Shown here: in pieces, positions 1 through 7,329 of the stretch | How positions within the stretch are numbered: position 1 is the first letter of the stretch | Layout of the letters: the number at the start of each line of letters is the position of its first letter | Assembly (NCBI GenBank): GCA_964448395.1 | Contig: CAYUWM010000035.1 | Coordinates: forward strand, 1-19,164 | Direction: 5' to 3' | Length of the DNA stretch: 19,164 nt | DNA from: CAYUWM01 sp964448395 | GTDB taxonomy: Bacteria > Chloroflexota > Dehalococcoidia > E44-bin15 | Position numbers and translations under genes: made by a program | Notes under the pieces: generated by a model | Database searches by the model: none | What the model was told of the DNA's origin: nothing | What the model saw: only the letters and a program-made list of their open reading frames with translations

Positions 1-30
1 TTGTTAAGTGTTACCTTCGCCAGCACGAAC

Positions 31-1308
31 TTATTTTATCCCGCGCCGGGCTTTTTGAAGCTCTTCGCGGAACTCAGGGTGGGCGATGGATATCAGCGCC
101 TCGGCCCGCTGGGACAGCGTTTTGCCCTTCAGTTCGGCAATGCCGTGCTCGGTGGCCACGCAGTCGACGTCGTAGCGGGGCACGCTGGTGATGGTCCCCT
201 CGCCCAGCCGCGGTAATATGCGGGAGATGTGTGATGTCTTGCCACGTATCGATGAGGTGAAGGCGATGATCGAGCGTCCGTTGGGGGCCGCCGCCGCTCC
301 CCTGAGCCACTCCGCCTGACCGCCGACGGCGCTTATCTGCACCCCTTTTACCGTCTCCGCGTTCACCTGCCCGCTGAGGTCGATCTCTATCGCGGAGACG
401 ATGGTGATGAAGTTGTCGAACCGGCGGATGTTGTTGGCGTCGTGGGTATAGGTGTAGGGGTACATCTCCACCTGCGGGTTGCGGTGGATGAAGCGGAACA
501 GCTTATCGGTGCCCGCCGCCGCCCCGCTGACCGTCTTGCCCCTGTCGATCGCCTTACGTTCATTGGTCACCACGCCGCTTTCCATGAGGTCGACAACACC
601 GTCGATTATCATGCCGGTGTGCAGCCCCAGATGGCGTCGATGGTGCAGCAACTCTATCAGCGCCTCGGGGATGGCCCCCACGCCGATGCACAGCGTGTCC
701 CCGTCATTGATTCGCTCGATGACGACCTTGGCCACCGCCTTCTCCTCTTCGCCGATCCTGGGCTCGGGCCAGGGCTGTACCGGGCGCGACACCTCTACCA
801 TATAGTCGATGTCGCTCACGTGGATCAGGCTGTCACCATAGGTGTACGGCATCTGCTGGTTCACCTGGGCGATAACCAGCCCGGCGTTGAGGGCCGCATC
901 ACGGTTGAATCCGGGCACCGCCCCGAAGCTACAGTAGCCCTTTTCGTCCGGCGGCGACACATGCACCAGCGCGACGTCGAGGGGGACGGTGGTGGTGAAC
1001 AGGGAGGGGGTCTGGGTAAGGCTGACCGGCAGGAAGTCGACCGTGCCGTTCTGCACCCCTTCCCGGAGGTCGGGGCTGACGTGCATGGTTACGATGTGGA
1101 AATAATCGGTAAGAGAAGCGTAAGGCGAGCCGGGGATGACCCTGCTGTCCAGCAAATGGGTGCCTTTCAGCCGCTTTTTATCATCGACCAGCGCGTCCAC
1201 CAGAGTGCGCGGCTCGCCGCAGGTCCCCTCGATGAACACCATGCCGCCCGGATCGATGGCGGCGATGGCCTCAGCGGCGCTGACCTCGCGGTGGGCCCTA
1301 TTCCCCAC
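31..1308 (-). CDS. Acetyl-CoA hydrolase / 4-hydroxybutyrate CoA-transferase family protein
   Basis: 425 residues, a normal length for family I acetyl-CoA hydrolase/4-hydroxybutyrate CoA-transferases, which move CoA between carboxylic acids in the cytoplasm. The N-terminal half carries a GTCGEP loop (about 28-33) and a DVALVHVSPPDEKGYCSFG stretch (about 111-129). The C-terminal half has IGVGAIPEALIELL (about 208-221), GVVDLMESG, and ISAVGGQAEWLRGA, all typical of the family. The start is a GTG at 1308, since the next in-frame ATG would remove the first domain strand. It overlaps the upstream flavoprotein gene by 11 bases, so the two are almost certainly cotranscribed and translationally coupled. 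Odd point: where characterised members have the catalytic Glu in an HSEM-like motif, this protein reads HTGM (Gly232). The family assignment is firm; the substrate is unknown. Acetoacetate or another product of the divergent carboxylase operon is an attractive guess only. Confidence 0.9.
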   Translation of the reverse strand: MGNRAHREVSAAEAIAAIDPGGMVFIEGTCGEPRTLVDALVDDKKRLKGTHLLDSRVIPGSPYASLTDYFHIVTMHVSPDLREGVQNGTVDFLPVSLTQTPSLFTTTVPLDVALVHVSPPDEKGYCSFGAVPGFNRDAALNAGLVIAQVNQQMPYTYGDSLIHVSDIDYMVEVSRPVQPWPEPRIGEEEKAVAKVVIERINDGDTLCIGVGAIPEALIELLHHRRHLGLHTGMIIDGVVDLMESGVVTNERKAIDRGKTVSGAAAGTDKLFRFIHRNPQVEMYPYTYTHDANNIRRFDNFITIVSAIEIDLSGQVNAETVKGVQISAVGGQAEWLRGAAAAPNGRSIIAFTSSIRGKTSHISRILPRLGEGTITSVPRYDVDCVATEHGIAELKGKTLSQRAEALISIAHPEFREELQKARRGIK

Positions 1309-2038
1309 TTCCCTCTTCCCTCCACACGCCGTCTTTATATATCTTCTTCCTTTTCTTCTCCCAGTGCCCGCCGAACACAGTGGTCTTGTATTCGTCGGGC
1401 AGCACTACCCCCTGCTCGGTGGCGTATTTAATCATCCGGGTTATCTCCGCCACCCGCACCCCTGCCTGCTGCGCCATGATCATGCCGCGCTTGTCGTCGA
1501 GGACGCCGTGCTCCAAGTACCGCGGGCGGTCGCCCTGGTATATGGTGCTGGTTACCGCCCAGCCGCGGGCCACCGGTATCATCATCCGCTTCATCAGGTT
1601 CTCCATCTGGTCCAGGCAGGCGTCGAAGCCGAGGCCGAAGAAGCCGACGGTGAGGTAGCCGGTTACCTTGTTCTTGAGCGCCTGGGTGAATATGGCATAG
1701 TAGCGTACCCGGGACCACAAGATCGTCAGCGGTGGAGACAGCGTCAGCCCCCACGCCGGCGCGCCGAATATGAGGCCGTCGGCAGCGATTATGCGCTCGA
1801 ATATCTCCTGGGCATCGTCCTTAACCTTGCACGGCTGCTTGTTCTGGATGCACCACTGGCAGTTGGTGCACATGGCGATGTCCTTGCCCGCCAGGGTAAT
1901 AAATTCGGTCTCCACCTTGCCCAGATCGCCGGACATCTCTGCAGCGGCCTTGAGGCACTCCTGAACGTAGGTATCGCAGTTGCCGTCCTTGACCGGCGTC
2001 GCGGACAGCCCCAGGATCTTTATGTCCACCTTTCCCAT
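1298..2038 (-). CDS. Iron-sulfur flavoprotein (NADPH-dependent FMN reductase/flavodoxin fold)
   Basis: 246 residues with a flavodoxin-like fold: an N-terminal beta strand leading into LGLSATPVKDGN (FMN phosphate loop, about 9-20), and FGAPAWGLTLSPPL (about 91-104) as the second FMN-contacting loop. Between them lie C57, C60, C63 and C70 spaced C-x2-C-x2-C-x6-C. This is the compact cysteine motif that defines the archaeal/anaerobe iron-sulfur flavoprotein (Isf) family, which binds one [4Fe-4S] cluster and FMN and passes electrons in the cytoplasm. It is longer than typical Isf (about 190 residues), with a charged C-terminal tail. It is the first gene of a two-gene minus-strand operon with the CoA-transferase. 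A purine-rich AAAGGGG lies about 9 bases upstream of the ATG, and a consensus promoter sits at 2079-2108. The physiological partner is unknown. Confidence 0.85.
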   Translation of the reverse strand: MGKVDIKILGLSATPVKDGNCDTYVQECLKAAAEMSGDLGKVETEFITLAGKDIAMCTNCQWCIQNKQPCKVKDDAQEIFERIIAADGLIFGAPAWGLTLSPPLTILWSRVRYYAIFTQALKNKVTGYLTVGFFGLGFDACLDQMENLMKRMMIPVARGWAVTSTIYQGDRPRYLEHGVLDDKRGMIMAQQAGVRVAEITRMIKYATEQGVVLPDEYKTTVFGGHWEKKRKKIYKDGVWREEGSGE

Positions 2039-2078
2039 ATCGTTTTTCCCCTTTCGGTCGGTTAGTTCGCTAGCCAGA

Positions 2079-2108
2079 ATTATATTTGCGTTCGACCGCC
2101 CGTGTCAA
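2079..2108 (-). promoter_or_regulatory. Sigma70-type promoter for the flavoprotein/CoA-transferase operon
   Basis: Reading the minus strand, a perfect TTGACA (2108 down to 2103) is followed after 18 bases by a perfect TATAAT (2084 down to 2079). The expected start site near 2072 gives a leader of about 33 bases to the ATG at 2038. Both hexamers match the consensus exactly, which is rare by chance in DNA of this composition. Confidence 0.75.
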
Positions 2109-2139
2109 ACCGTGCCGACATCTGTTAGTCGGGTCGAGG

Positions 2140-2171
2140 TATAAAATTATATATTTATAACTAATATTAAT
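2140..2171. promoter_or_regulatory. AT-rich block between the divergent promoters
   Basis: A 32-base run contains a single non-A/T base (C at 2161) in a region of about 60% GC. It ends about 15 bases upstream of the plus-strand -35 box. It could be an UP element, a bendable site or a regulator-binding region shared by the two divergent operons. No clear long palindrome is present, so the role is inferred from composition and position only. Confidence 0.35.
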
Positions 2172-2186
2172 CAGTAGTAGCGCAAA

Positions 2187-2215
2187 TTGACATACGGGGT
2201 TGGAGATGGTAAGAT
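2187..2215 (+). promoter_or_regulatory. Sigma70-type promoter for the acetone-carboxylase-like operon
   Basis: A perfect TTGACA at 2187-2192 and TAAGAT at 2210-2215 (4 of 6 to consensus) are separated by 17 bases. The predicted start site near 2222 leaves a 22-base leader containing AGGAG (2234-2238) before the ATG at 2244. The promoter argues against the longer in-frame start (TTG at 2187), which would sit inside the -35 box. Confidence 0.7.
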
Positions 2216-2243
2216 ATTTCGGGCGTGTATTGCAGGAGACGGC

Positions 2244-4409
2244 ATGGATAAAAAGGTGCAGATAATCGCCAGCGACGCCGGCGGTACCATGACCGACATG
2301 ATTGTGGTCGACACCGAGGGCAACTTCGCCATCGGCAAGGCGGCCACAACTCCGCAAGATCAATCCCTAGGATTTTACGAATCGCTGTGTGACGCCTTCG
2401 AGTTGTGGGGCATCGATTTCGAGAAAAAAGCCGGTGAAATCTTACCCGGCGTCGAGGCCATGGTCTACAGTGGCACCGCCATGATGAACGCCCTCCTCAC
2501 TGCGACCGGCAGGAAGGTGGGGGTCATCACCCAGCGTGGCGATGAGGACGTTTTTATCCATGAACGGAGCTGCCAGACGTGGGCCGGGTACGGGTATCAG
2601 GACGTTCTGCACCACGTAACGCACCACCACAACCGGCCGCTGGTGCCCCGCCGGCTGGTCAAGGGTGTAACCGGCCGCATAGATATGTTTACTATGGAGG
2701 CCATCCCCCTGTATGAACATGAGGTTTCACAGGGCGTGGAGGAGCTCCTTGACGAGGGGGTGGACGCCATCGCCGTCTGCCTGTTGTACTCATACCTGAA
2801 CCCGGCGCACGAGTTGAGGGTGGCAGAGATCGCCGCTGAGGTGATGCAGCGGCGCGGTCGGCAGGTGCCGGTGTACCTCTCTCACCAGCTCTGTCCTATC
2901 ACCAGGGAGCAGCCCCGGCTCAACACGCTGGTGCTCCATGCCTACGCCGCCGAGCCCGGCCGCGAGCAGTTGCTCAACATCGAGCGCAGGCTCAAAGACA
3001 GTGGCTACCGCTATCCCCTTCAGATAGTGCTGGCCCATGGGGGGGTGACCAACATCCGCTACCCCCGGATTCACGAAGGGTGCTTCTCCGGGCCCATCGG
3101 CGGTCTGCTCGGGGCCCGTTATCTGGTAAAGGAGATGGGGATAGGCAACTGGGTCTGCTCTGACATGGGCGGCACCAGCTTCGACGTCGGCCTCATTATG
3201 GGTGGCGAGCCGGTCATGGTGCGGGAGGTGGTCATCAACCGCAGGATGTACAACATCCCCACCCTGCTCATGGATACTACCGGCGCGGGCACCGGGATGT
3301 TCGTTACCATAGATCCTATCACCAAGCGTATTACGCTGGGCCCGGATAGCGCCGGGGCCGACCCGGGACCGGTGTGCTACGATATGGGTAACGAGGTGCC
3401 CACCGTGATGGATTGCTGCCTCATAATGGGGATTTTAAATCCGGATAACTACCTCGGAGGCAAGCTTAAGTTGAACAAGGAGAAGGCCCTTGACGCCATC
3501 AAGGAGAAGTGCGCCGATGTCCTCGGCGTCGATCCCTACTACCTGGCGGAAGGGGTGTACAAGCTCATTAACAGCTCTATGAAGGAGCACATCAGGGCGG
3601 TGCTCTATGCCCGGGGCTTCTCCCCGGCGGACTATCACCTCCTGTGCTACGGCGGGGCTGGCCCGATGCACGTCGCCGGCTACACCGAAGGCCTACCTTT
3701 CAAGGGGGTGGCTACCATGCCGTGGGCGGCGGCCTTCTCTTCCTTCGGCTGTGCTGCAGTGGACATCAGCCATCGCTACCAGAAGTCCACTGCGGTGGTG
3801 ATTCAGGCGGGGGCCGACGATAGCTTTAAATTGATGATGGGACAGATGATGCTTAACCCCGGCTGGGAGGAGCTGGAGAGGCTGGCCCAGGCTGATTTCG
3901 CTGAGGAGGGCCTGCCTTGGGAGCAGGCCGAGGTACGCCGCATCGCCTATGTACGCTACGGCAGCCAGATGGATGACATCGAGGTGCCGTCGCCGGTGTC
4001 CCGCATAGACAGCGTCGAGGATATGGACAAACTGCTGGCTGCCTTCGAGGACCTCTATGAGAGAGTATATGCCGGCGTGGCCAAGCATCCCCAGGCGGGG
4101 TACCAGATCATGGAGCTGGGGCTTACCGCCACTATTCCCAAGGTCAAGCCCAAGCTAATCAAGCGGCCACTGGAGGGGAAGAAGCCACCGCAAGAGGCTT
4201 TCAAGGGGGAGAGAGAGGTCTACATAGATGGGGGGTGGCACAAGACCCCCATCTACGACATGGACAGTATCAGTCCAGGGAACGAGATCGAGGGGATAGC
4301 CGTGGTCGAGGCTCCAGCCACCACCTTCTTCATCCCGCCGGGGAAACGGGCGCGGATGGATGAATGGTCGCTGCTGTGGCTCACTGATAGTGGAGGCGCA
4401 CATGCATAA
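2244..4409 (+). CDS. acxA: Acetone carboxylase beta-subunit-like protein (hydantoinase A / N-methylhydantoinase A family)
   Basis: 721 residues, close to the size of the AcxA beta subunit. Acetone carboxylase converts acetone, bicarbonate and ATP to acetoacetate with release of AMP and two phosphates; this subunit carries the ASKHA-type nucleotide site. Visible motifs are SDAGGTMTD (residues 10-18, first phosphate loop), DMGGTSFDVG (307-316, second phosphate loop), a TGAGTGMFVTIDP stretch with GPDSAGADPGPVCYD, and YGGAGPMH (469-476). Domain order is Hydant_A_N, Hydantoinase_A, then a C-terminal small domain. The start at 2244 has AGGAG five bases upstream and lies just downstream of a consensus promoter. 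Its stop overlaps the alpha-subunit start by 8 bases. With the alpha and gamma genes in the same order as acxABC, the acetone-type assignment is preferred over hydantoinase, 5-oxoprolinase or acetophenone carboxylase. The exact ketone substrate is not shown. Confidence 0.85.
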   Translation: MDKKVQIIASDAGGTMTDMIVVDTEGNFAIGKAATTPQDQSLGFYESLCDAFELWGIDFEKKAGEILPGVEAMVYSGTAMMNALLTATGRKVGVITQRGDEDVFIHERSCQTWAGYGYQDVLHHVTHHHNRPLVPRRLVKGVTGRIDMFTMEAIPLYEHEVSQGVEELLDEGVDAIAVCLLYSYLNPAHELRVAEIAAEVMQRRGRQVPVYLSHQLCPITREQPRLNTLVLHAYAAEPGREQLLNIERRLKDSGYRYPLQIVLAHGGVTNIRYPRIHEGCFSGPIGGLLGARYLVKEMGIGNWVCSDMGGTSFDVGLIMGGEPVMVREVVINRRMYNIPTLLMDTTGAGTGMFVTIDPITKRITLGPDSAGADPGPVCYDMGNEVPTVMDCCLIMGILNPDNYLGGKLKLNKEKALDAIKEKCADVLGVDPYYLAEGVYKLINSSMKEHIRAVLYARGFSPADYHLLCYGGAGPMHVAGYTEGLPFKGVATMPWAAAFSSFGCAAVDISHRYQKSTAVVIQAGADDSFKLMMGQMMLNPGWEELERLAQADFAEEGLPWEQAEVRRIAYVRYGSQMDDIEVPSPVSRIDSVEDMDKLLAAFEDLYERVYAGVAKHPQAGYQIMELGLTATIPKVKPKLIKRPLEGKKPPQEAFKGEREVYIDGGWHKTPIYDMDSISPGNEIEGIAVVEAPATTFFIPPGKRARMDEWSLLWLTDSGGAHA

Positions 4410-6591
4410 AGGCATCGGGGAGAACGGCAAGACCCTCAAGCAGATGCTGGAGGAGAATGAGAAGCTGTACCGGGAGACGGGCTGCTACGCCGGTATCACC
4501 GAGCCCCACCTGTTGAAGCAGGACCCTATCAGGGGCGAGCTTTTTCACTCCCGGTTAATGGCGTCGCTGATAGCCGGCAGGGAGACCACCCGGATGGTAT
4601 CCGGCTCCCCATTCGTTCGCGAGGTGGCCGAGCTGTGCCTCGGCCTCTACACCCCCGAGGGGGATAACATCGCCCAGTCCACCGGCATTCAGGTACACAT
4701 CAGGCTCATGGGTGACAATATACAGTGGATGATCAATAAGAATTACGAGGAGGAGGTGGGGATAAACGACGGCGATTTCTTCATCGCCAACGATCCGGTA
4801 ATATCGGGCATGCACGCTGCGGATGTGTACGACATGCTGCCCATCTTCTGGGAGGGGGAGTTGGTTGGCTGGGTGTCCACGGTGATTATGGAGATGGATG
4901 TGGGTGCGGTAAGCCCCGGGTGCATGCCCACCGCCAATGTGGAGCGGGGCACGGACGGGCTCAAGTTCTGCTGCGAGCGGATAGGCTCTAACGATAAGCT
5001 TAACCGCGACTTCGAGCACAAGATAGAGCTCAGCCTGGATATGTCGGACATCTTCCTGCTGGATCGCAAGGGGGCGATGGCGGCCAACATCCGGGTACGG
5101 GAGGAAATCAAGCGCATAATCGGCGAATTCGGGATCGACTATTATAAGAGGGCGATACGGGAGCTGATAGAGGAGGAGCGGTGTAACCAGCTGGTCCGCA
5201 TCCGGCAGCGGATGGCTCCCGGCCGCTACCGCAACGTGGTGACCGCCGAGTTTCCGATGGCAAATCAGCCGGTGGCATGGGTTCCCGCCAGGCGAGACAC
5301 GATACGCCTCATTCCTATGCAGATGGATATCCTGCCCTCGGGGCGCCTGGTGCTCGATTTCGAGGGGGTCGGTGAATGGGGATGGCACCCGTTCAACGGC
5401 ACCCCACAGGCGGTCTGGGGCGGTGTGTCTATAGTCACTGTGCAGACGCTGTCCTATGACGGGCGAGGAAATCTGGGGTCGCTGCTCCCCATCGACGTTA
5501 AAGGCCTAGCCGAGGATTCCCTGCTCAACCCGACCCAGATCAGGAAGCTGGCCACCTCCACCCCTTGGGCCCCCCTGCTGGACATATTCGGAATGTGGAT
5601 GCACATGCTGGGTATGGCCTACTATCTTCGCGGCTTCAGGGAAGAAACGTTCAACTACCGCTCTTCGGCCGGCTGGCAGATGGCTGGCTACGATCAGATG
5701 GGGGTCAAGCGCCCGCTGCTGGCAGCGGGCACGGGCAACTTCGGCCCCGGTGCCTGCGGGGTGTGCGACGGCGTCGATTGCGGGGGGTGGCTGGCAACCC
5801 CTGAAGTTGACTTGGGCAATCTAGAGGTATGGGAGATGTTCGTTCCCCAGATGGATTTAACACGACGTCTAGAACCCTATTCCGTGGGTTACGGCAGGTT
5901 CCGCTCCGGTCTGGCGGTGCCGCAGATATGCATGATTCACCGCTCACAGCAGCTGGTTGGCAGCGGGGCTATCGGGACCGCTTCGGATTTCATCATCCCT
6001 AACCTCGGCCAGTTCGGCGGATACCCCGGTGGCAGACGTAATACGCTGCTGCTGCGCCATGACAACCTCCAGGGATTGATGGATAACAGGCAGCCGCTGC
6101 TTCAGGAGGTGGGCAATCCGGCGGATCTGGAGGAACGGTTCCCCGGCAATGTCACCGATTGCGGCCTGCTGCCGGTGCCGACGGAGATATTTGAGGGCGA
6201 TCTCCTCATCTCCAGCTCGGCTGCAGCTGGAGGGCTGGGCGATCCCATCGAGAGGGACCCGGCATGGATCAAGGCTGACCTGGATAGTGGTCTTACCACC
6301 GAGTGGCAGGCCAGCAATGTTTACTGTGTCAAGGCCAGCTACGATGAAGGGACCAAAGAGTGGACGGTGGATGAGGCTGAGACCGCCAAGCTGCGCCAGT
6401 CCAGGCGCAAGCAACGTCTATCGCGCGCGGTCCCGGTCAAAGATTGGTGGAAGGATAGCCGCCAGAAGATAGTCTCTCGTGATATGCACCCATTGATACT
6501 GGAGATGTACCAGAGCAGCATGAAGTTGAGCGAGACGTTCGCCAAGGAATACAGGGGTTTCTGGGCCCTCCCCGATGATTTCGTATTTTGA
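4402..6591 (+). CDS. acxB: Acetone carboxylase alpha-subunit-like protein (hydantoinase B family)
   Basis: 729 residues, somewhat shorter than the Xanthobacter alpha subunit (about 776). The ATG at 4402 has GGAGG (4392-4396) five bases upstream and sits inside the last codons of the preceding gene, giving translational coupling. In the known enzyme this subunit holds the Mn2+ site where enolised ketone meets carboxyphosphate. Family features are GDFFIANDP (about 122-130), the H-x2-D metal motif at H138/D141, FWEGELVGWV (about 149-158), GCMPT, and C-terminal glycine-rich and GLGDP stretches. Odd point: the segment after LVGWV reads TVIMEMDVGA. Hydantoinase B relatives usually have His three residues before this Asp, whereas here the residue is Met163 (Asp is D166). 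That could remove one metal ligand or shift it to Glu164. Subunit identity is firm from the gamma-gene neighbour; the substrate is uncertain. Confidence 0.85.
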   Translation: MHKGIGENGKTLKQMLEENEKLYRETGCYAGITEPHLLKQDPIRGELFHSRLMASLIAGRETTRMVSGSPFVREVAELCLGLYTPEGDNIAQSTGIQVHIRLMGDNIQWMINKNYEEEVGINDGDFFIANDPVISGMHAADVYDMLPIFWEGELVGWVSTVIMEMDVGAVSPGCMPTANVERGTDGLKFCCERIGSNDKLNRDFEHKIELSLDMSDIFLLDRKGAMAANIRVREEIKRIIGEFGIDYYKRAIRELIEEERCNQLVRIRQRMAPGRYRNVVTAEFPMANQPVAWVPARRDTIRLIPMQMDILPSGRLVLDFEGVGEWGWHPFNGTPQAVWGGVSIVTVQTLSYDGRGNLGSLLPIDVKGLAEDSLLNPTQIRKLATSTPWAPLLDIFGMWMHMLGMAYYLRGFREETFNYRSSAGWQMAGYDQMGVKRPLLAAGTGNFGPGACGVCDGVDCGGWLATPEVDLGNLEVWEMFVPQMDLTRRLEPYSVGYGRFRSGLAVPQICMIHRSQQLVGSGAIGTASDFIIPNLGQFGGYPGGRRNTLLLRHDNLQGLMDNRQPLLQEVGNPADLEERFPGNVTDCGLLPVPTEIFEGDLLISSSAAAGGLGDPIERDPAWIKADLDSGLTTEWQASNVYCVKASYDEGTKEWTVDEAETAKLRQSRRKQRLSRAVPVKDWWKDSRQKIVSRDMHPLILEMYQSSMKLSETFAKEYRGFWALPDDFVF

Positions 6592-6600
6592 GGTGTGGTG

Positions 6601-7155
6601 ATGTCGATTTCATACGATACAGAAGACCTCAAAGACCTGTTCGACGGCAGGTTGCCTTGGGATAAGGTAAAGGAGATCATGAGCAATCCCAAGGACGACG
6701 ACCGCTTCGATAAGTATATCGAGATACTGCAGGAGCGCGTCTCATGGACGGAGCGTATCCTGATGCCCCTGGGTGAACACCTCTTTATCGTTCAGAAGAG
6801 TGATGAGCGTGTGGTGAAGTGCGACTGCGGGCACGAGTTCGGTGACTGGCGCCGGAACTGGAAGCTGCAGGCGGTGGTCTATGTCCGCAACGATAGGGAA
6901 AAGCTGGAGGAGGTGTATCCCGGCCTGCGCTGCCCAAATCCCGAGCTCTGTGAAGTGCGGGAATATTACTGCCCGGGCTGTGGCAGCCTGCTCATGGTGG
7001 AGGCGGTGCCGGTGGGCTGTCCGGTCATCTTCGACGCCCTGCCCGATCTCGATACATTCTACCGCGACTGGCTGGGGCGGCCGCTTCCCGATGAGGTCGA
7101 GGTTAAGGATATGACCTGTGAGGTGACACAGGAGTGGGGGCAGGATTCTGGATAA
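6601..7155 (+). CDS. acxC: Acetone carboxylase gamma-subunit-like protein
   Basis: 184 residues, matching the roughly 168-residue AcxC gamma subunit, a small zinc-binding subunit found with acetone-carboxylase-type enzymes and not with ordinary hydantoinases. Cysteines fall in two groups, C74/C76 (CDCGHEFGDW) and C111, C117, C124, C127 (REYYCPGCGSLL), followed by the very characteristic FDALPDLDTFYRDWLGRPLP (144-163). This family signature is the strongest evidence that the operon is acetone-carboxylase type. I chose ATG 6601 because GAGG at 6590-6593 lies seven bases upstream; GTG codons at 6595 and 6598 are alternatives that add only one or two residues. The gap from the alpha gene is 9 bases, so the three subunits form one transcription unit. 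The next gene is 174 bases downstream with its own promoter candidates. Confidence 0.9.
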   Translation: MSISYDTEDLKDLFDGRLPWDKVKEIMSNPKDDDRFDKYIEILQERVSWTERILMPLGEHLFIVQKSDERVVKCDCGHEFGDWRRNWKLQAVVYVRNDREKLEEVYPGLRCPNPELCEVREYYCPGCGSLLMVEAVPVGCPVIFDALPDLDTFYRDWLGRPLPDEVEVKDMTCEVTQEWGQDSG

Positions 7156-7161
7156 GCGGTT

Positions 7162-7191
7162 TTGACGTCATTTGCCTGTCGACGTTATATA
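7162..7191 (+). promoter_or_regulatory. Candidate promoter upstream of the epimerase gene
   Basis: TTGACG (7162-7167, 5 of 6) and TATATA (7186-7191, 4 of 6) are separated by 18 bases, directly after the gamma-subunit stop. This would leave a leader of about 130 bases before the ATG at 7330. It competes with a second candidate nearer the gene at 7245-7273. Confidence 0.4.
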
Positions 7192-7244
7192 TAGGTGTTA
7201 ACATAGACCCCTTAGGATTGATAGACCGTCGTAGAACCCGCTTA

Positions 7245-7273
7245 TTTCTTTTTATAACTTCTTTTGTTATAAT
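7245..7273 (+). promoter_or_regulatory. Second candidate promoter upstream of the epimerase gene
   Basis: A perfect TATAAT (7268-7273) lies 17 bases after a weak TTTCTT (7245-7250) within a T-rich stretch. The predicted start near 7280 gives a 50-base leader ending in AAAGGAGGG, a strong ribosome binding site, before ATG 7330. The -10 is excellent and the -35 poor. Confidence 0.4.
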
Positions 7274-7329
7274 TCTGCGTACTTCTTGGCGTTTGAAGTT
7301 TCACGATAATGTAGGTGAAAGGAGGGCAG

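Noticed and set aside
96..111. Repeated CAGCGCCTCGG-like strings (near 96, 656 and 11977), considered as dispersed repeats.
   Set aside because: They fall inside coding sequence of unrelated genes and reflect shared codon use (Glu-Ala-Leu on the minus strand) rather than a repeat unit.
442..1431. Long open frames antisense to real genes, for example 442-1431 (+), 13470-14531 (+) and 4555-5388 (-).
   Set aside because: They lie opposite clearly conserved proteins, are rich in His, Arg, Pro and Gly as expected from complementing GC-rich codons, and show no family motif or convincing ribosome site.
2084..2187. ATTTGCG (2084-2090) and CGCAAAT (2181-2187) inverted pair beside the two divergent promoters, as a possible operator.
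   Set aside because: Seven-base arms 90 bases apart are expected by chance at this length, and no further symmetry extends them.
7152..7245. ATAAGCGG (7152-7159) and CCGCTTAT (7238-7245) inverted repeat followed by a T-rich run, a possible terminator after the gamma subunit.
   Set aside because: The arms are only 8 bases and the loop is 78 bases, too long for a normal intrinsic terminator. A match of this size is not unlikely by chance in the gap, and both promoter candidates overlap it.
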